DNA of 64,000 nucleotides, from positions 1-64,000 of the forward strand of contig VWZL01000355.1 in the NCBI GenBank assembly GCA_013396915.1, written 5' to 3'. Positions 1-11,776 of this stretch are shown here, piece after piece. The stretch's first letter is position 1; each line of letters starts with the position of its first letter. The notes beneath the pieces were generated by a model, which saw nothing but the letters and a program-made list of their open reading frames with translations, did no database searches and had not been told where the DNA came from. The position numbers were made by a program, and so were the translations under genes. The DNA comes from Stercorarius parasiticus. Its lineage: Eukaryota; Chordata; Aves; Charadriiformes; Stercorariidae.

Positions 1-1776
1 TTTTCTTTTTCTTTTTTTTTCTCTTCCTGTCAATGAAGGCAATCCTCTACTTACTGAGGAAGCAAATTACTTTTCCATTATAATGTAATGATGCAAGAGA
101 ATGAAATTTTCTAACAATAGAAAATAAAATGTAGCTGAGCAAAATGAGCAAGAAAACACTTCACAACTACTAGAAAAAAAGAAAAAAAAGGAATCAAGGG
201 GGACTATACTATAAAGCAGAATAAAATTAAGTTTCCAGTGGATGTTGTGATAAATAACAAATTAATGCCAGAAAGAAATTTGCTGCTAAGGCTCCTGTTT
301 CTGTTGCCTTTCTCAAATCAGGCTTAGTAGCTAGAATTATGCCCAGCTTCAGGAAGCGGTAGAGATGAGCGGTGATGCATTTGTTCAGGATAGTAGTTCC
401 ACGTTTACAATTTGATCAGCCTGAGAGTCACCACCTGCCTTTTCCAAAGTTCTGCATAAATTGATGACTTCAGAAATACTTAAGCATATACCTTGAGCTA
501 GAAACTGCTAAAGATAATGTTTAATAACAGACGGGATCGCAAGTCAAAGTGGCAGGAAATACAATTTCCTCAAGCAAAGCTACTGGTTTTTGTTAAGATT
601 TAAAAAATATTGTCACTTGGTCATAAATATGTATGGGAAATGCTTTCTTGTCCTTCTAAAAAAGGTAAAAGTTATCTTAAAGTTCCTATTCATTAGAAAA
701 ATCTTTCCGAAAGGTTTCTAAAAAAGACCTGAAGACCACTTTCTATATTTCTGGAAGTTTGACACTCCCACATTCGCATTAAGATACAATATTCAAGTCT
801 CTCCTTAATTTCTTCTGCCTGTAATCAATTATTCATACAGCTTGGAACAGAGACTGAAAGGAACTCAGCTGAGAATAGCAATAACATGGCACTAGGGCAA
901 AATAAGTATTCAAAGCTATATTTCCCACAACCCAGGTAAATGTCCTTTACTGCCACTGAATGTTGCGTCCTGGTCTCTCCTTCTGCCTCTTGAACTCATT
1001 CTCTCCTTCTCTCACTTTTTTTTCTTTTTTGGAAACTGAACCTAGTAATCTGAATGCCTAGAATTTTGAAAATCCCATTCATTACAGAGCACAGTATAAT
1101 TTTTTTTAAAAATGAGCCCACTTGAGCCCACTCAAAAAAAAATTTCCCACTTGAGAGAGATGTACGTCTTCCTAATTTTTTATACCCACACATACCTATT
1201 GCTTAGTCAATGTCCCACACAGTCAGCTTTCACATTGCTGTGTTCTGCATTACTAAGGTGTAGAAAAAAGATCCAACAATTTCAAACCGACTTTAGAGGT
1301 CTACTCTGATTTTAACACCTTTTTTCACATGGCATCAACCTTGACCTAAAGGAATGTCAATCATAACCCATCGTGGTGCCAGTGGCAATGGACAATGTCC
1401 TACTGAAAATTTTACATAGCAACCTATCCCATTAAGAACCAGTTCAGAAATAGGTGAGCTGAGGACCCTTATGCTGGGTTGTGCCTTTCCAACCACAGCT
1501 GAAAAACTGACACAGTACCTTCTATGCCCATCCCTGGCAAAGACTGCTCTTACCAGGGGCCACAGCAAGAAATTCATTTTGTTTAATAGCACATTTTTTT
1601 AGCTTCTGGGAAAACTATAAGGGAACTTGGGAAAAAAAAAAAAGCCAAAACCACAAAACCAAAAATACACTAAAATCCAAAACATTTCTCTCATCAATAA
1701 TACATTTTGTTCAGCAATAAGATGACTTTCTGATGTAAGTCAGAACATCCCTGAAGAGGTTAATTTTAAAAGGTGT

Positions 1777-1820
1777 TTTCCCATCTGCATTTACATGTGC
1801 ATTTCCCATCTGCATTTACA
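1777..1820. repeat. Short direct repeat, 19 bp repeated at 25-bp spacing
   Basis: The 19-base string beginning TTTCCCATCTGC occurs at 1777-1795 and again identically at 1802-1820. The six bases between are ATGTGC. This looks like a small local tandem duplication. No function is implied. Confidence 0.85.
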
Positions 1821-4036
1821 GGGCATATTACAGAGTTCACACAGAGCCTGACTGCACAGTGATCACAAAGATATTTCTACATCAGGTGTCAGACAATTTT
1901 TTATCTGTTTAACGTCATCATCTCCTTAAAATTATTCTAAAAGTATAGCAGTTTTCTCTTGCAGAGAGCCATTGGTAGCAATACTACCAAACTATTCAAG
2001 AGAGCAGATGCAATAAAATGTACTTTTTTCCTCCTTACAAAAAGTCTGAAATCTTCTGTGTGACTTTAGCATTATAAGCACAGGAAGTGCATTTCATTGT
2101 AAAAATCTAAATATGGAAGACTAATGGAAAATCATTGTTAGTGCTAACTTGAGGTAATTTTACTCTGCTGTGGCACCATTTAACAATCATATAACTGCGA
2201 TTAATGCAAAACAATGATGTGGATCTAAGCCTGAACTGATCAACAGTAGTCAGTTGAACAAAATAATGAAATAAAAAATATTTCCATGTGCATAATGCTA
2301 AATCTGTAGTTCAGAAACATACACGTGGAAAATTACACATCTACATACAAAATCGTGATTTAGTGTATCTATAGAATTTAGTTTAACTGCAATGAAATCC
2401 CTATTACTTAACCATTCATGACATTTAGTTAAGTATAGTCAAGTGCATTAATACAAAATGGAAAACACTAGGCTAGGATGAAGTTTTACAGAAAAAAAGG
2501 CACCAAGAATCCCAAAAGATCGTAAGGCATGTATAAGATATATGTGTTTGTCTTCTATTAATTCTACTAGACTTTTGTCTTAGGAAAATAAAATTTGTTA
2601 AAGTCATAATAGTTCTCACCCCTCCTTCCTCTTTTTCATATGGCAATATTACTAAATGCATATGATTACACACAAAAAAAGGAGCATGGAATAGAGTAAG
2701 AAAAGCACTAAAAAAACTTACTTACTGGCCAATGGAATAAAAATTCCTAGTCCAACATCAGTTTTACATGAACACAGTTACGATCCGTTTTGGAAGATCT
2801 TGCATGATGTTTATAATACTTTAATATCTTGCTTATCTGGCACATTTCATTCCCGTGATTTATAAAACAATGCAATAGTTGCAAATGAAATAATTTACAG
2901 TTTCATTATGATGTTAATGTCATTAAATATTCATTACTTCTCTCCTTACCCCTGAAGAAAATAGACTAAGTGAAATTTTTGGTACCAAATCCTCACCTTG
3001 TATAAAATACTATTAGAGTTCAGGAAGCAACAGTAACTATACCACATAAAATAATCTAAGAAATACACATTAATATTGCTGTCACTTCTGGTCCATAAAA
3101 TATGAATCCACTTTGTGCTCAAGAGCTAATAAAAGCGCTGAGGACTTTGGAGCCACTACTTTTTTTACACTTATTACTTAATAGACTTTCTACATATATA
3201 TATTCCCATTCAGCAGCAAAGTACATTTCAGCTCTAAACTCTCTTGCTTTGGGATTATGTACTTCTTTATTATATCTTTAAAGCCCCTCTATGCTATTAT
3301 TCTCCTAATGCTAAATGCACAATGAACATTCAGTTCTGTGTCTTTTTGCCAAGCGCCCTCTTTCTCTTTCAAATCATTCATTAAACCCACATCTTCCAGG
3401 AATCCTTCCTATTTTGTTTTTTCTAATCATTAATCTCTTCATGCTTTTCACTACTTTAAATACTGTTCAAATCCCCATTCCCTCCCTATCATTAGATGAA
3501 GCAGACTGCTTCTTGTAGCTTTGATTAAGGATAAAATGTAAATCCCTCACCATGTGGAGCCTTTGTTTAAACAACCAGGAGGAAAAAAAAAGAGGTAGTT
3601 TTTCTCCTAACTTACAAAGTGAAAATAGTTGCTCAGAAGAGTTCAGATAGACAGAAGGACCTTTGCTGATGGCTTCTCCTGCTGTGGCTTCATGGGGGAT
3701 TTATTTATTCCTAGTATAATATTTATCATCTATCAAACTATGAATGATTTGGCAAATCATTTAGCAAATTCTTCACGAATCCCTTAGAAGTGCATTGTTT
3801 GGAACAGCAAATTGTTTTACTGCCTTGTTATATGCCTACTTTATTCTATGCACGTGCCTGTCATTACAGTCAAAATTTTGTTACAATTCAAATTTTTATT
3901 ACAAACAAAATGGCACAAATTTTATTTGTAGACCTAAAAAATGACTGTTAGCCAAATTAATGTTTAGACTGTCTAAATGAAATTCAGCAGCTTTTATTTG
4001 TAGTTCTATTACAATACTGTATATTAGTTATTATAC

Positions 4037-4064
4037 ATAATATATCTCATAACCGATATATTAT
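4037..4064. repeat. AT-rich inverted repeat
   Basis: ATAATATATC (4037-4046) is followed after 8 bases by its exact reverse complement GATATATTAT (4055-4064). The octamer TTATACAT also recurs on each side (4031-4038 and 4061-4068). It is probably chance structure in AT-rich DNA. Confidence 0.7.
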
Positions 4065-6129
4065 ACATACCAGTTAAAGCCGATATGTAAAAACTTCTCG
4101 GCATCTGTCTCTTTTCTCTGTTGTTACATTCAACCTTACAGTGTTCCTCAGAGCCCAAGGGCCACCATTTCCATCTTCCTCTAGGAGGATGGATTGGGAG
4201 AGGACATGGAGGTTATGAGTAATCAGAGTACTGAGCTCTCCTCTGGGAGGAGGTATGATGTTAGTGCTGGTGTTTTCTTCCTCCTCAGCCATGGGTACTC
4301 TTGAATTTAGAGATTTTATTTACACATTCTGCTTCCTTTTTATTGACTTGCACCGAAAGTTTGAAAGTTGCAAAGTTGTCTTCCCAGCAAAATTTGTTAC
4401 CCAGTGACAACCTAGTTTTGCCTGACTTCTATTGTCATGGATAACACTAATTAGGCAATAGCCAATTGACCATGTGCAAATGTTACCTCAGCTAAAAAAT
4501 ACTAAAAACAACTCTGTTGAATCCAGGCAAGTCCAGACATGTCCAACATCTGCACTGTCAGGCCAATACAAAACCTGTGACCTCTTACTAGTTAGAGAAA
4601 ACACACAATCACCAGGCTGTATCCTATCCACTCGTCAATCTTATAGCGATGGGAAAAGAGAAGATTTATACATATATTCAAAACTTCCACTCTTGACAAT
4701 AACAATGGGACACCCAAATTTGGATCTACATCTATTCTGCACGTATACATGATCCTCTGATATCTAGGGGACATCTTCCCAACCATTCATGAGGGATACA
4801 GTAACTTCCTTACTGTATGTCTCTCATTTCTTCCACAGGATTCTCCTGTCCACAGCTATTCAAAAGAGGAAGAGAGATCTACTTTGCCTTGTAACCGCTT
4901 AGCATTTAGTGGGTGAGGAGTTCAAGTGAGCATGGTCCTCCTCCACTGCAGTCCTGTTCCTTTGCAAGCTGAAATCTAAGGTATTGACTAAAGAGGTCCA
5001 TGTCCCTCACATCTTAATATATCAGCAAGCCAGACTTAAGGCCATCAGGTCCAACAGTGAACTGGACGAAAATAATATTTAAATAAAAGGTTTAATAAGC
5101 TGGGCATGTCTAACCCTCACTTATGGAAAAGGGGCGGGAATAATGGGAAGGATTATAGTAATATCTCTCAAATATTATGAATGTAAAATGACAAATAGAA
5201 TTAATTTTTAACCCTGACTGGGAATTCATGTCATCCCCTTCACACTGAAAAATAGCATTAGTTCTTCCACTAGATACTGTTGCTTATTCTTTCCTGCTGC
5301 CCTCATTTGAATAATCTTGTTCACCTGCAGCCCTCTTCCCTTTTTGTTTTAATCTTCTCAGTGCAGGGTACTTGCAATCTCTTCCCACCTCTGGTGATTT
5401 AATCACCCTGAACTACCTTTTGTGACAAGTTCAACAACAAGGTTATTGTTTGCATATTTTATGGTTTTGATGCTGTACTAATGCTAAACATTGGTCCAAA
5501 ATACTGGTTTTTTTAACAGACTTCAGTCTGTTATACAGGGCAACTTTCAATTCTAAGGGCAATGAATTTTAAATTATTTCCATACCCTTATGTATATCCA
5601 CAAGTAACTGCTAAATTGCTGTCAGTGGCAAGATACAAAGGCAGCACATATTGTTGACAATAGCTACATAATTTATTAGTTTTCACTTTAGAAACTCCTT
5701 AAGCTTCTCCTAGCACTTTATACCACATCGAAAACTTTTACTATAATTCATTTATTGGATTTTTCCTTTTAAAATTTCCTACCTTGCATTTTCCCACAAG
5801 AAATCACAAAGCTTATGCATTTAGTAATGTTTCCAGTCTGTCCTAGCCACCGCTGAACCTCGCTGAAATTACAGCTGTGTTTCTGATAATGCTTTCTGTC
5901 ACCTTCTCTCCTTTGTCTGGTTTTGTACCACTTACATTTTATGGCTTTTTACCAGACTATTAAGAAAGAGAAAATTGCTCTGTTTACGACCCTAGGACCT
6001 AAGATATTCCATTAGTGACCTCCATCTTTATTAAATCACTTCAAATTCTGGATATTGGAAAGCTTTAATATATAACACAGTAAGTTTTAGAAGCCTCTTT
6101 CACCACTGGAGCTCCATAAGTGATGGTTT

Positions 6130-6206
6130 TTGTCAGAGTTAGGTTGATGGTTGGACTAGATGATCTGAAAGGTCCCTTCTAGCCTTGGTGATTCTATGAT
6201 TCTATA
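6130..6206 (+). mobile_element. CR1 LINE fragment, extreme 3' end
   Basis: The sequence reads GATGGTTGGACTAGATGATC, followed by a block like GGTCCCTTCTAGCC and then the terminal repeat ATTCTATGATTCTAT at 6191-6205. This is the hallmark 3' untranslated end of avian CR1 non-LTR retrotransposons in sense orientation. Only the last ~75 bases are present, so the copy is strongly 5'-truncated, as is usual for CR1. The exact upstream edge is unclear, somewhere between 6130 and 6140. Confidence 0.85.
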
Positions 6207-6475
6207 AGCGGTGCTATACAGAAATCAGTGCTGGGATTCCTTGGGGCACCAGCTCTGCTCTGACTGATTCCTCTCTCTGTTACACAGGAGTGGTCAGAGC
6301 AACTCCTGAGGTCAACGGAGGCACCTAGGAATCTCCCAAGTGTGGTTTGATTTGTCCTGGAGATGTCCAGGACAGACAAGCTGAAACATCCTCCACTAAA
6401 AGACAAAGAGAGGAAAACTAGGCAATTAGAGTCTGTACAGTTCTGAGAATAAATGACTAAAGAATATATAATAAC

Positions 6476-6523
6476 TGTATACATAAATGTATACATACAA
6501 ATGTATACATAATAAATGTATAA
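6476..6523. repeat. Tandem AATGTATACAT-like repeats
   Basis: The motif TGTATACAT recurs three times with slight length differences (6476-6510), followed by a partial TGTATAAATG. The words TAAATGACT at about 6450 and 6520 flank the cluster as an approximate direct repeat. This is a short decayed minisatellite-like patch. Confidence 0.6.
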
Positions 6524-7719
6524 ATGACTGGTGGATACATTGCTAAAGTTAGATGAGATGAATTCTACCCTTCAGGAGTTTTACCACTGGGTTTAGTAGT
6601 AATACAAGGCCCCCTGTAATACTGCTGATTAAATGACTGAATTATGACTATCATTAGGAAAAGATTAAGGAAAAACTTATCTAAAAAAACAGGATGAAGA
6701 AAAACCATCACAATTTTCTGTGAAGCTTCTATTTATATACTTAAAACAATAAATCTCTTCAGCTCTTGTCTTACCATCATCTCTCAATCTACTTCAAAAC
6801 TAAAACAACAAATTCAGACAATTATCAGTTTCCATAAGTGTCAGAATTTCTATACTGAAACTAAATGCCAAGCAGCATGATGATGATTCACCATCTTCTT
6901 GATTCTGTTTTCTGGGATTAGGCTCTGAAATGCAAAGGCGACAATAGCATGCTGTAGATAGTTTATACAACATTTTCCTACTCACCTTTTAAAAGACTGC
7001 ATTAATCTTTTATCATAAGAAATACATGAACCTGTGTCTTGTTTAATTTATTACCTATAATGCAGTTGTATCTATTCACTTAATCAGTGGGGGAAAAAAA
7101 AAAAAAAGATCCTGGATCCTGAAACAGATTAATTCTTTCTACATAAAGAATATAAAGTAAAAAAAAAGAAAGTATTCAGCTAAGAGTTGACTAAGAAGCC
7201 ATCCAATTATTGTTAGGCCATGATTGCATTTCTACCGGTTTTCTTACAACCTATTTTTGCAGATTTTTAACTTACATATTCGTTTGGGTGTTGGGTATTA
7301 TGTGAGAGAAAAGGTGAACTGGGATGAAAATAACAGCGTAAGACTGCATTGCTGCCACAAAAGCAGCAAATTGAAATATTACACAGCTTCATCCTTTTAC
7401 AAGTGCTGCTCTTTTGGGAATACTCTCCCTGGACAGAAATAAGGCAGTTACTCAAGGAATGGAAAAGATATACTTTATAGCTGTTGCAAACCCTGAAGAA
7501 TTGCACTTACCACACTGCATTTATAAATTTCTTTACTTAGACTTCAACATCACATCTGAAAAGACACCACAGTCCTCTTTCATCATCTAGGGGAGAGAAC
7601 TGTCTGTATTTAAATGTAGGGAAGGATAACATAGAAGCTGTGATTACTTTTTTTTATTGTTTTCCAGAAAGAAAGTATTTATGGGAGAAAAAAACAGCTA
7701 ACATTTTTCATTGTTTTAT

Positions 7720-7740
7720 TTCTTCTTATTCGAAGAAGAA
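7720..7740. repeat. Inverted repeat TTCTTCTT / AAGAAGAA
   Basis: TTCTTCTT at 7720-7727 is complementary to AAGAAGAA at 7733-7740 across a 5-base loop. A second TTCTTCTT-like arm follows at about 7743-7750 and could pair alternatively. This may be a chance structure in a purine/pyrimidine-biased patch. Confidence 0.6.
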
Positions 7741-7781
7741 TTTTCTTCTTATTTCATTTCTGGAATGAATTAAGATAAAAT

Positions 7782-7825
7782 TTCATGAAAACTTCACGAA
7801 AACTTCACGAAAACTTCATGAAAGA
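7782..7825. repeat. 11-bp tandem repeat, four units
   Basis: Four contiguous 11-base units are TTCATGAAAAC, TTCACGAAAAC, TTCACGAAAAC and TTCATGAAAGA. The two inner units are identical, and the outer ones differ by a C/T change at the CpG (CACG versus CATG) plus one terminal change. The pattern fits local slippage duplication, with deamination at the CpG as one explanation of the difference. Confidence 0.9.
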
Positions 7826-8498
7826 CTACTGGAATTGAATGATTGTTTATTGTTCACTAAGGGTATTTATTTTCCCAAAAAGGATGTCCTGACATCTATA
7901 ATCCGACAAAGCTTAAAAAAAACCAAACAAAAAAACCAGCAAAAAAGTAAGGTTTTCTTATTGAAGGATTGTTACTTTCAAGTGGAGACACTAAAGGTTT
8001 AAAATTCACAAATTCACAAATGCATATTAAAAGTTATTTGTAAAAGAAAAGGAATAGGATGTAGTAAATAATGAAGATTGACAGGTTTTGATTGTATTTA
8101 ATTTTGTTTTGACATGTCTGGAATCCAGAAAATATTTTAGAAGTCTAGACAATATGAGAACAAATTCGAATTAAGAGAAGTCCAGAAAGAGAGAAAATGG
8201 AAAACAAGCCTCCAATCTACATTAAGACTTTTAATTTCATTATATAAATTTTAATTTATTTTTTAAGCACAGCCCTTGAGAGACTATATTCTAGTCTGTG
8301 CTACTCTTCAAATAAGTGAATTTCCACATTCAAACTTAATACTTTGTCATGCAATCATTAACAAATAGATCTTTCTGAATGCTGTGGAAGTATGAGCAAA
8401 CAATCCCTGAATAATTACTGCCAAGTCCACTTTACTGCCAAATGTTAATCTTGACCAAGGAGATGTGATTAAGAAAAGGCACCTAAAAATTCCAGCAA

Positions 8499-9121
8499 CA
8501 TAGGTTAATATTATTAGGGAAAATACTAATATAGTTGTTAAAAACTGCTGAAGCTTTTTAAGCACTATATCTGGGTTAAAAAAAAAACATAGGTTAATAT
8601 TATTAGGGAAAATACTAATATAGTTGTTAAAAACTGCTGAAGCTTTTTAAGCACTATATCTGGGTTAAAAAAAAAACATAGGTTAATATTATTAGGGAAA
8701 ATACTAATATAGTTGTTAAAAACTGCTGAAGCTTTTTAAGCACTATATCTGGGTTAAAAAAAAAACATAGGTTAATATTATTAGGGAAAATACTAATATA
8801 GTTGTTAAAAACTGCTGAAGCTTTTTAAGCACTATATCTGGGTTAAAAAAAAAACATAGGTTAATATTATTAGGGAAAATACTAATATAGTTGTTAAAAA
8901 CTGCTGAAGCTTTTTAAGCACTATATCTGGGTTAAAAAAAAAACATAGGTTAATATTATTAGGGAAAATACTAATATAGTTGTTAAAAACTGCTGAAGCT
9001 TTTTAAGCACTATATCTGGGTTAAAAAAAAAACATAGGTTAATATTATTAGGGAAAATACTAATATAGTTGTTAAAAACTGCTGAAGCTTTTTAAGCACT
9101 GTATCTGGGTTAAAAAAAAAA
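8499..9121. repeat. 89-bp tandem repeat array, seven nearly identical copies
   Basis: The unit starts CATAGGTTAATATTATTAGG and ends CTGGGTT plus a run of ten A. It begins at 8499, 8588, 8677, 8766, 8855, 8944 and 9033, exactly 89 bases apart each time. By eye the only internal difference is one A-to-G change in the last copy (CACTGTATC instead of CACTATATC), near 9100. The A-run is longer at the distal edge and grades into A-rich sequence to about 9150. Each unit contains a small GCTT-TTT-AAGC dyad. Near-perfect identity implies very recent amplification or homogenisation, or an assembly duplication. No coding potential runs through the array. Confidence 0.95.
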
Positions 9122-9284
9122 AACAAAAAAAAACAAACCACAAAAAAAGAATCCCATCTTTTCCTTAACAGCTGTCATGAGTCAGTGCGCTGGCATGATT
9201 TTCAGTATCAATAATGTAATTCTATATCTAGATCAAGATTTCCATTCTAGTGAAATGGCTATTAAAGAGAGAGGTGAAACAATA
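9122..9284. other. A-rich spacer and short unique sequence
   Basis: A-rich low-complexity DNA (9112-9150, runs of A broken by C) continues from the last unit of the 89-bp array. About 130 bases of unique sequence follow before similarity to a CR1 5' region starts. Nothing else is recognised. Confidence 0.6.
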
Positions 9285-10115
9285 GATATTGCCCCTAGTC
9301 ATCTGTCAGGGGCAATATTCCTCAAAAGCTGTGGTGGAGGAGCAGAAGCAGGCATCAACCATCAGCATCAACCTACTCCTCCTCATGCTCTTTGCTTGCA
9401 GCAGAAGGACTGAGGAGATACCCCACAGCCTTGGCCCTCAGCCCCAGAGCCTTGTAATCACTCCTGATGCACTCAGGGTTCCTCCGCTGGCAGTATCCTC
9501 TGCAGAATCAGAGGCAGAGAAGATGATTTACACGTGTTACCAAAAGTAGGGATTTTCCAGCCTCCTACATCTCAGGAATTTCCATTTGCCAGCCATCTCC
9601 CTGCTTTCCTCCTTCTTAGCAATCCGGGATTCAGGTTCCTGGCCCTGTTGGGTTTCTGGGAAGACCCTGTTGATCTCTTTGTTCATCCTCCCCAGCAGTC
9701 ACCAATTCTCACAGCTCCTTCACCTGGTGCGTCAGCACCTTGAACAAAGCACACCTCCCACAGATGAAGCCCACGTTGTCCCCCGTGAAGCCACCCAGCA
9801 CATCCTGCACAAGACTAGGGCATCCACATCCTCTCTCAAGAGCTCTTTCTGGTCAAGGTCTATGATGTGCTAAGGACACTCCATGTCTCCAGCTCATGCT
9901 GGCCACAACACATGGCACATCGCTGTGCTATGCAGCCTTCAGTGGAGAAGGTGCAGGTTCTTCTTACCCAGCCAGCAATGAGCAAGGCTCTCATTCTGCT
10001 CAGCACACTGCAGAAGCAAGCCCTCACCCCCAGCAGCCACCAGACGTCCCTGAAGAAGCAGCCTGGAAACTCTGCAACAACTGCTGGGGCTCTCTGTGCT
10101 GCTCCCAGACTTAAT
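9285..10115 (-). mobile_element. Decayed CR1 5' region with ORF1 remnant
   Basis: Read on the minus strand, the interval carries a broken coding remnant with CGRCALFKVLTHQVKEL near 9760-9690 (a Cys-x-x-Cys pair followed by a short heptad-like segment). Shifted in frame, GGWKIPTFGN follows near 9575-9545. The same order of motifs is seen at 40440-41300, and the W-K-x-x-T-x-G block also appears in the CR1 skeleton near 29870. From memory this matches the ORF1-type protein of avian CR1-like LINEs, proposed to bind RNA. Many stops and frameshifts make it a dead copy. It is visibly more GC-rich than its surroundings. Family assignment rests on recall and cross-comparison inside the window. Confidence 0.5.
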
Positions 10116-11377
10116 AATCAGACTTAATGATCTTCCTTAAATATTGCATGTGAGATGCCTATGATATTAATCAATGTTTAACAAAGGCAAAAAGTGCTGC
10201 TCACAGAATATAAATACTTGCACAGAGAGACTTAGCATTTGTTTAGTGAGCTTAATTAAAAAGCTCTACTTGATGTGCGTAGTGCCCTTTTGAGGATCTA
10301 AATGCCTTGATAAAGAAATAAGCTGTTTTCCCTCACTTAGAGCTTCCTTTTCTTCGTAAATGATGAATAGTTTCAAAGATCAAAAGGTAAATTCTCATCT
10401 GCTATATTAATTTAAAAGCTATTTTAACATTCTGATAAGCCCAGGAGATTTGAAAGGCTTCATTTTGTTTGCCTCACTAGTTGACGAACAAACTTAAGGT
10501 AGTTAACCAAAGTTAGATACCTCAGAATCAGCCTCAGTCTTTGCACTTAGCACAAGAACATGAAAATTTGCATAGGAAAGACCACATCCACTAGTGACTA
10601 AATTGCTTTGTCTACTGTTTAATGCAACTGACTAATTTCAATGAAGGTAAAGACTGAGACAGGAAGGCATTGTATTGCACTTAGATTCAATTACGTAGAA
10701 TTAGAAAAATGGAAAGCATAATCAATAACCGAATGACGTGGAATTAAACTCTTCAGATAGAAGAGGATTTGATAACATTCTCCTATAGTTGTTGCTAAGG
10801 AAGATCCTGAACTTAGACCTGAACAAAGACCAATGGATTACACTATGCAAAAAGTTTCTGAGTCTTTCTAACCTTGCAGTTTCTAGTATTATTTGCATGC
10901 AATATTTTCTATTAATATAAAACCTACCACTTGTTTATGCCAAGCCTGTGATACACAACAACAAAACAAAAAAAAAAAAAAAAAAGAAAAACTCCTTTCA
11001 CATCATGTGAATGAATTGTCCCACAGTGACAGTTGTCTGACTCTTATTTCAGGAATAAAGTTACAGGCTATTAATGTCCATGATTAAAGGGAACAATGTA
11101 CTTGCTATTAATAAAAATCTGAAAGTTATGGCACAAATGAGAAACTAAAACTCAGTAATATTTATATTGGCAAAAGGTTTTGCCATGAGTTTACACAGAC
11201 AGACATGGCTGTAATTTTTACACCACATTTGAAACATTTCAAAAAGCCTTTTTGGAGATACTGATGTCTAAGGTGATACACTTGTCTAAGGTGAAAAAAA
11301 GTAAAAAATCGGAAACTGTAAAGTATACAAACTGAACAATGGCAAAAGAAATTATGCCTTTAAAGTGTTCTAAATGT
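10116..11377. other. Unique AT-rich non-coding DNA
   Basis: No gene or transposon is recognised. An A-rich run (ACAACAACAAAAC followed by about 18 A, roughly 10957-10990) is the only low-complexity feature. It has no upstream retrocopy that I can identify. Confidence 0.6.
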
Positions 11378-11776
11378 TCACAGAATGGCCGGGCTTGGAA
11401 GTGACCTCTGGAGATCATCTAGTCCAACCCCCTGCCAGAGCAGGGCCACCCAGAGCAGGCTGCACAGGAACGCGTCCAGGCGGGTTTGGAATGTCTCCAG
11501 AGATGGAGACTCCACCACCTCTCTGGGCAGCCAGTGCCAGGACTCTGCCACCCTCAAAGGAAAGAAGTTCCTCCTCATGTTCAGATGGCATTTCCTCTGT
11601 TTTAGCTTGCGTCCATTGACCTTTGTCATGTCATCAGGTACCACCGAGAAGTGTCTGACGCCATTCTCTTGACACCCAGGAGACCATTGGCCGCTTTTGG
11701 CCACAATGGCACATTGCTGGCTCATGGTCAACTTGTTGTCTGCCAGGTCTCTCTCTACAGAGCTGCTTTCCATCAA
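11378..11776 (-). pseudogene. CR1 ORF2 (reverse transcriptase C-terminal) remnant open frame
   Basis: This is an open frame of 132 codons within the CR1 copy, starting at an internal Met (MMESSSVERDLADNKLTMSQ). It includes the conserved PREVVESPSLETF tail that ends most avian CR1 ORF2 proteins. The stop falls in the CR1 3' region. The frame survives across the internal deletion junction near 11670 only by chance of length. Catalytic YXDD-type and endonuclease regions are absent, so no activity is expected. It is part of the mobile element and not a host gene. Confidence 0.8.

Larger units (their letters stand above)
1..6129. other. Unique AT-rich non-coding DNA
   Basis: No gene or recognisable transposon is visible in this stretch. 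Open frames are all under about 100 codons, overlap each other on both strands and show no recognisable domain. It holds a pyrimidine tract at the very start (1-26), A-rich runs near 171-190 and 1630-1642, a 25-bp-period direct repeat at 1777-1820 and an AT-rich inverted repeat at 4037-4064. Splice-site-like motifs occur but none flanks a frame that reads like an exon. An intron of a flanking gene cannot be excluded. Confidence 0.7.
6207..8498. other. Unique AT-rich non-coding DNA with small local repeats
   Basis: No gene is seen. Just after the CR1 tail, GCTCTGAC (6257-6264) and GTCAGAGC (6293-6300) can pair, and CAGGAGT and ACTCCTG (6286-6309) form an overlapping alternative stem. A cluster of AAATGTATACAT-like repeats lies at 6476-6523. 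An A-run occurs at 7093-7107, a TTCTTCTT/AAGAAGAA inverted repeat at 7720-7740 and an 11-bp tandem repeat at 7782-7825. The open frames here are under 100 codons and unrecognisable. Confidence 0.65.

Noticed and set aside
8499..9121. CRISPR-like array
   Set aside because: There are no unique spacers between repeats. The entire 89-bp unit repeats head to tail, and the context is avian nuclear DNA.
10957..10990. Poly(A) tail of a processed pseudogene or SINE
   Set aside because: No retrocopied coding sequence, RNA-gene-like body or flanking duplication was recognisable upstream. It is treated as a simple A-rich run.
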